Assembly (NCBI GenBank): GCA_964600165.1
Contig: CAZRIP010000092.1
Span: 1 to 16,210, forward strand
Reading direction: 5' to 3'
DNA length: 16,210 nucleotides
From: CAZRIP01 sp964600165
Lineage (GTDB): Bacteria > Elusimicrobiota > Elusimicrobia > UBA1565 > UBA9628
Both the position numbers and the translations under genes were made by a program. Shown here piece by piece: positions 13,106 through 16,210 of this stretch. A model generated the notes under the pieces. It was not told the DNA's origin. It did not search any database and saw only the letters and a program-made list of their open reading frames with translations. How positions within the stretch are numbered: the stretch's first letter is position 1; every line of letters begins with the position of its first letter.

Positions 13106-15450
13106 CAGCCTTCGCCCTTCTTGCCCGCCGACTCGATGGCGAGCGCGGCGCGCAGGTCCTCGCGCGCCGCCACGGGCTCGCCGAGCGCCAGGGAAGCCCT
13201 GGCGCGCAGGACCAACGCCTCGCTCTGACGGGGATTGACGCGCGCGGCGGCTTCCGCGTCCTCGCGGGCGCCGCGGGCGTCGCCGAGAGAGAGCCGCAGC
13301 TTCGCGCGCAAGACCCGCGCGCGGTCCTCGAGCCACGAGCGCTCGATCTCAGCGCCGAAGCTCGCGAGCAGCGGCTCGAGCCCGCGCGCGCGCGGCGCGC
13401 CCATCGTCTCCAATCGCGCCAGCGCCTCGTCGAGATCGCGCGCGGCCTCCCGGGGGCGGCCCAGGTGCCGCCGCGCCTCGCCGCGCAGCGCCAAGGCCCA
13501 GGCCCCGCCCTCGCCGCGCGTGATCCCCTCCGTCAGGGCTTTTTCGGCGGCGCCGGGGTCTCCGCGCCGAAGAAGGTCCTCGCCCCGGCGCCACGCGGGA
13601 AGGCGGACGGCGGCCGGCGCCGCCGCCTTCGTCTTCTCGAGCTCGAGGGCGCCGAGCACCGCCAGGTCCTTGAAGATTCGGAAGACCTGCCCGTCGATGA
13701 CGTCCTTGGGCAGGTCGAGCGCGGCGTAGAGCCGGGCCTTGATCTCGCCGACGCTGCGCCGCCCGTCGACGCGCCGGAGGATCTCGAGGAATGACGGCGG
13801 CAGGACGCGCTTGGGCGAGGCGGCGTCCGAGGCGGGGTCGGGCTTCCTCTTATAGGTAGGAAAGTCGAGCCGCGCGATCGGCCGCAGCAGCCCGTCGCGG
13901 GCGCCGGGCAGGAACGTGACGCTCTTTCGCGGTTCGGCGCGCCAGACCGGGACGCAGGAGTCGGGGATGGCGCTCAGCGCGGCCTTTTGCTCGGCGCGGC
14001 GCACGCGCGCCGTCCCCAGCCGCGCCTGCTCGAGGAAGCCGGTCTCGACGATGGCGATGATCTGGCGCGTCCAGCGCTTGAGCTCGAGCTTCGTCCCCTC
14101 CCACTGCCAAGTATGCTCCTTGCCGGTCGTGCCGAAGCTCATCGTCTGCGACGTGTACGAACGTTCGAAGTAATACGTGAGCCCCGCGGCCACGGCGACG
14201 AAGGACATCTTGTCGGAAAGGTCCAGGCCCGATTCGCGGCGCAGCGCGCGGCGCGCCTGGCCCCACCAGGCGCGCGCGTTGGGATCGTAATGGTACCAAT
14301 AGCGCACCAAGGCCAAAAAGGAGCCGGCCACCTCGCGGCAGAAGCGGTCGTAATCGGCCCAGAGGGCCGCCCGGACTTTCGCGTCGCGCTCGCGCCAGGC
14401 GGTGCGGATCGTGTACGCCGCGCGATGGCCCGAGAGATGCGCCATCATCACGCCCGAGGACAACAGCGGATCGAGGAAGAACGCCGCGTCGCCCGCGGCG
14501 ATCCAGCCGGGGCCGCAGGCGCGCTCGCTCTCGAACGACCAGTCGCCGGCCGAGAAGAAATCCTTCCCGGGCTGGGCCGGGTCGACGCCGTCGAGCAGCC
14601 GCGCCTTCGCGACGAGCGGGGCGATCTCGCCGCACGCCTTGAGCGCCTTGAAGTAATACGCGCGGTAGTCCTTGACGCCTTTGCGCTTGACGTAGTCGGC
14701 GGGCGAGACGAGCCCGACCGACACGACGTCGCGCGCGATCGGGATGTACCAGAACCAGCCCTCGGGCACGGAGCAGATGAAGATCTTGGTCTTGTCCGGC
14801 ATGCCCGCGTAGTCGAACTTCCAGCGCGCGCCCTTGAAGTAGGCGTAGCCCGCCACGTTCTTGAGATCGTCGCGGTATTTTCGCGTGCGGCGCAGCTTCG
14901 AGAGGAAAGCGCTCTGCCCGCTGCAGTCGGCGAGCATCCGGCAGCGCAGCGTCCGCCGCTCGCCGTCCGGCCCGACGACGACGACTCCGCGCACGACGCC
15001 CTTCTCCTCGATCGGAGCGTCGGCCCGCCAGCCGTGCCGGGCCACGACGCCCAACGAGACCGCGTGATCGAGCAGGATCTTGTCGTACTCGGAGCGCAGC
15101 ACCTGCCAGGAAAACTCGGCGTCGAGCGCGCGGCCGTATCGGCGGATCATCTCGACGTTGAGGTTGTTGAAATCGGCGTCCCAGGGCTTGCGATCCTTGC
15201 CCCAGACGAAGACGGCGCCGATCTTGCGCGGGAAGCCGTGGGCGTTGAGCTTGTCGAAGACGCCGAGCTCCTTGAGGACGGGAAGCAGCCCGGGCAACAG
15301 CGACTCGCCGACGTGGTGGCGCGGGAACGCCGCCTTCTCGATGACGAGCACCCGCGCCGCCGGATCGTACTTCTTGACGAGGCCGGCCAGCGTCGAGCCC
15401 GCCGGCCCGCCTCCGACGACGACCAAGTCCCACGTCTCAGACGACGGCAT
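13105..15450 (-). CDS. Flavin-dependent halogenase fused to PqqD-like domain and TPR tail (781 aa)
   Basis: Residues 1 to about 520 are a FAD-dependent halogenase. GGGPAG (13-18) is the FAD-binding GxGxxG, FPRHHVGESLLPG follows it, WFWYIP (232-237) is the WxWxIP signature, and FLDPLLSSG (325-333) matches FxxPxxSxxG near the halide site. Lys76 in FPRKIGAVFVWG is the likely catalytic lysine. The family turns reduced flavin, oxygen and chloride or bromide into a halogenating agent; this subgroup (like PltA or CmlS) often acts on carrier-bound substrates. Residues about 548-605 (PPSFLEILRRVDGRRSVGEI and on to VFRIFKDLAVLGALEL) look like a PqqD-type winged helix, a peptide-recognition fold in RiPP enzymes. 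Residues 620-775 are TPR units. The ATG overlaps the upstream TPR gene by 14 bases, and GAGAGG four bases before it can bind ribosomes. A flavin reductase is not seen nearby. Substrate unknown. Confidence 0.87.
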   Translation of the reverse strand: MPSSETWDLVVVGGGPAGSTLAGLVKKYDPAARVLVIEKAAFPRHHVGESLLPGLLPVLKELGVFDKLNAHGFPRKIGAVFVWGKDRKPWDADFNNLNVEMIRRYGRALDAEFSWQVLRSEYDKILLDHAVSLGVVARHGWRADAPIEEKGVVRGVVVVGPDGERRTLRCRMLADCSGQSAFLSKLRRTRKYRDDLKNVAGYAYFKGARWKFDYAGMPDKTKIFICSVPEGWFWYIPIARDVVSVGLVSPADYVKRKGVKDYRAYYFKALKACGEIAPLVAKARLLDGVDPAQPGKDFFSAGDWSFESERACGPGWIAAGDAAFFLDPLLSSGVMMAHLSGHRAAYTIRTAWRERDAKVRAALWADYDRFCREVAGSFLALVRYWYHYDPNARAWWGQARRALRRESGLDLSDKMSFVAVAAGLTYYFERSYTSQTMSFGTTGKEHTWQWEGTKLELKRWTRQIIAIVETGFLEQARLGTARVRRAEQKAALSAIPDSCVPVWRAEPRKSVTFLPGARDGLLRPIARLDFPTYKRKPDPASDAASPKRVLPPSFLEILRRVDGRRSVGEIKARLYAALDLPKDVIDGQVFRIFKDLAVLGALELEKTKAAAPAAVRLPAWRRGEDLLRRGDPGAAEKALTEGITRGEGGAWALALRGEARRHLGRPREAARDLDEALARLETMGAPRARGLEPLLASFGAEIERSWLEDRARVLRAKLRLSLGDARGAREDAEAAARVNPRQSEALVLRARASLALGEPVAAREDLRAALAIESAGKKGEG
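13636..13809 (-). other. PqqD-like (RiPP-recognition-type) winged-helix segment inside the halogenase gene
   Basis: Residues 548-605 show a helix ending ILRRVDGRRSVGEI, a second helix, and a closing helix plus strand VFRIFKDLAVLGALELE. This is the order of PqqD-like domains (dGxrtvxEI ... flxxLxxxGll). Such domains bind leader peptides in RiPP enzymes, but related winged helices also occur elsewhere. The assignment is by pattern only. Confidence 0.55.
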
Positions 15451-16210
15451 AGAGCCTCTCGAGGCGCGCCAGGTCCTCGCGCGCCGAGCGCGCGTCGCCC
15501 GCGCGGCGCTTGGCCTGCGCGCGCAGCCAGAGCGCGGCGGGACGGTCCGGATCGAGCGAATGGTCGAGCGCGCGGCTGGCGTCCTCGACCGCGCCCCGGC
15601 CGTCTCCTTCCTCGAGCCGCCGCCAGCCGCGCGCGACGAGCCCCGGGGCGTCGACTTCCGAGACCTCCGTCCGGGCGGACGCCGGGACCCGAGCGCGCGG
15701 ATCGAAGCGAAACAGAAGGGCCTCGACTTTCTGCAAGGTGGCGGCGGCGCGCCTGGGCCCCCGCCCCAGGCGGCCCATCAGGCGCGTCGACTCGTGCAGC
15801 GCGAGCGGCTGGCGGTCGTCGATCTCGAGCGCGGCGGCGAGCTCGCGCAGCGCCCGCGCCTCGAGTCCCGCGCGCCCGGCGAGCCACCCGCGCAGCGCGC
15901 GGCTCTCGGCGGACCGATCAATCGTCCGGCCGGCGTCGGCCAGCGCGCCTCGCCAATCGCCGAGCCGCGCTCGGGCGCGCCAGAGCCAGCGGTGAATCCA
16001 CGCGTCTCGAGGATGGATTTCCAGCGCCTTCTCCCAGTCGGCGATCGCGTCCTCGACGCGGCCGAGCCGGAAGCGCGCCTCGGCGCGCCAGGCGAGCGCG
16101 GGGCCGCAGCGCGGCTGCGCCGCGAGCGAGCGCGAAAGCGCGGCCTCGGCGGGGGCATGCCGGCCTTGGTAGAGGCGGCAGCAGCCGAGCGCGGCGCGGG
16201 CGAACGTCAG
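15437..16210 (-). CDS. TPR-repeat protein, 5' end cut by window edge
   Basis: The last 257 residues are visible; the frame is open to the right edge, so the start lies outside. The visible part consists of TPR units such as CGPALAWRAEARFRLGRVED followed by AIADWEKALEIHP, DAWIHRWLWRARARLGDWRG, and a final RPAALWLRAQAKRRAGDARS. A less regular linker lies between, around residues 150-195. The ATG at 15778 is an internal Met, not the start: in-frame TPR sequence continues upstream of it without a stop. The gene ends inside the first codons of the halogenase gene (14-base overlap), which implies coupled translation and a shared operon. Scaffold role inferred. Confidence 0.8.
   Translation of the reverse strand: MTFARAALGCCRLYQGRHAPAEAALSRSLAAQPRCGPALAWRAEARFRLGRVEDAIADWEKALEIHPRDAWIHRWLWRARARLGDWRGALADAGRTIDRSAESRALRGWLAGRAGLEARALRELAAALEIDDRQPLALHESTRLMGRLGRGPRRAAATLQKVEALLFRFDPRARVPASARTEVSEVDAPGLVARGWRRLEEGDGRGAVEDASRALDHSLDPDRPAALWLRAQAKRRAGDARSAREDLARLERLYAVV

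Noticed and set aside
15778..16158. Minus-strand open frame of 126 codons near the right edge
   Set aside because: Arg/Ser/Pro-rich; the other frame in the same place continues the TPR protein without interruption to the window edge.

Overview
This is a GC-rich, densely coded stretch of bacterial chromosome with 13 genes (two cut by the window edges) and very short intergenic gaps. No RNA gene, insertion sequence, CRISPR array or integrase is visible. The longest stretch without a gene is about 145 bases (4415-4559). Very high GC, large Trp-containing TPR proteins, many ATGA/GTGA junctions and several apparently leaderless promoters fit a free-living, high-GC lineage. Elusimicrobiota is my best guess from TPR style and gene content, but the sequence alone does not prove it; Myxococcota or another high-GC phylum remains possible.

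Layout. (1) Positions 1-3566, minus strand: a three-gene operon that reads a short stand-alone tetrapyrrole-methylase-fold (borosin-like) protein, then a TPR protein, then a TPR protein whose C-terminal part is a second borosin-like methylase domain cut by the window edge. The junctions are 4-base GTGA overlaps. (2) Positions 3623-4904, plus strand: a secreted protein with 12 cysteines and a small XRE-type regulator with inverted repeats upstream. (3) Positions 4908-7881, minus strand: a TRAP-type DctP-like receptor followed by a fusion of a WD40 propeller with a di-haem cytochrome c peroxidase/MauG domain. (4) Positions 7924-10283, minus strand: a VOC-fold protein followed by a 635-residue secreted protein that carries the same 12-cysteine core between two sets of triple repeats. 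(5) Positions 10370-11173, plus strand: a third 12-cysteine secreted protein. (6) Positions 11153-16210, minus strand: TPR protein (cut by the right edge), then a flavin-dependent halogenase fused to a PqqD-like winged helix and a TPR tail, then another TPR protein.

How the parts may work together. The two outer blocks combine TPR scaffolds with tailoring enzymes: a halogenase with all three family signatures plus a PqqD-like domain, and two methylases of the fold used by borosin N-methyltransferases. This looks like a tailoring system, possibly for a peptide, with TPR domains for partner or substrate recognition. No precursor peptide is visible in the window, so the peptide idea is inference. 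The middle region is mainly envelope or periplasm: three Cys-rich secreted paralogues, a DctP-like receptor with no permease beside it, and a haem peroxidase. Several promoters place the -10 hexamer 6-7 bases before the ATG, which implies leaderless mRNAs.
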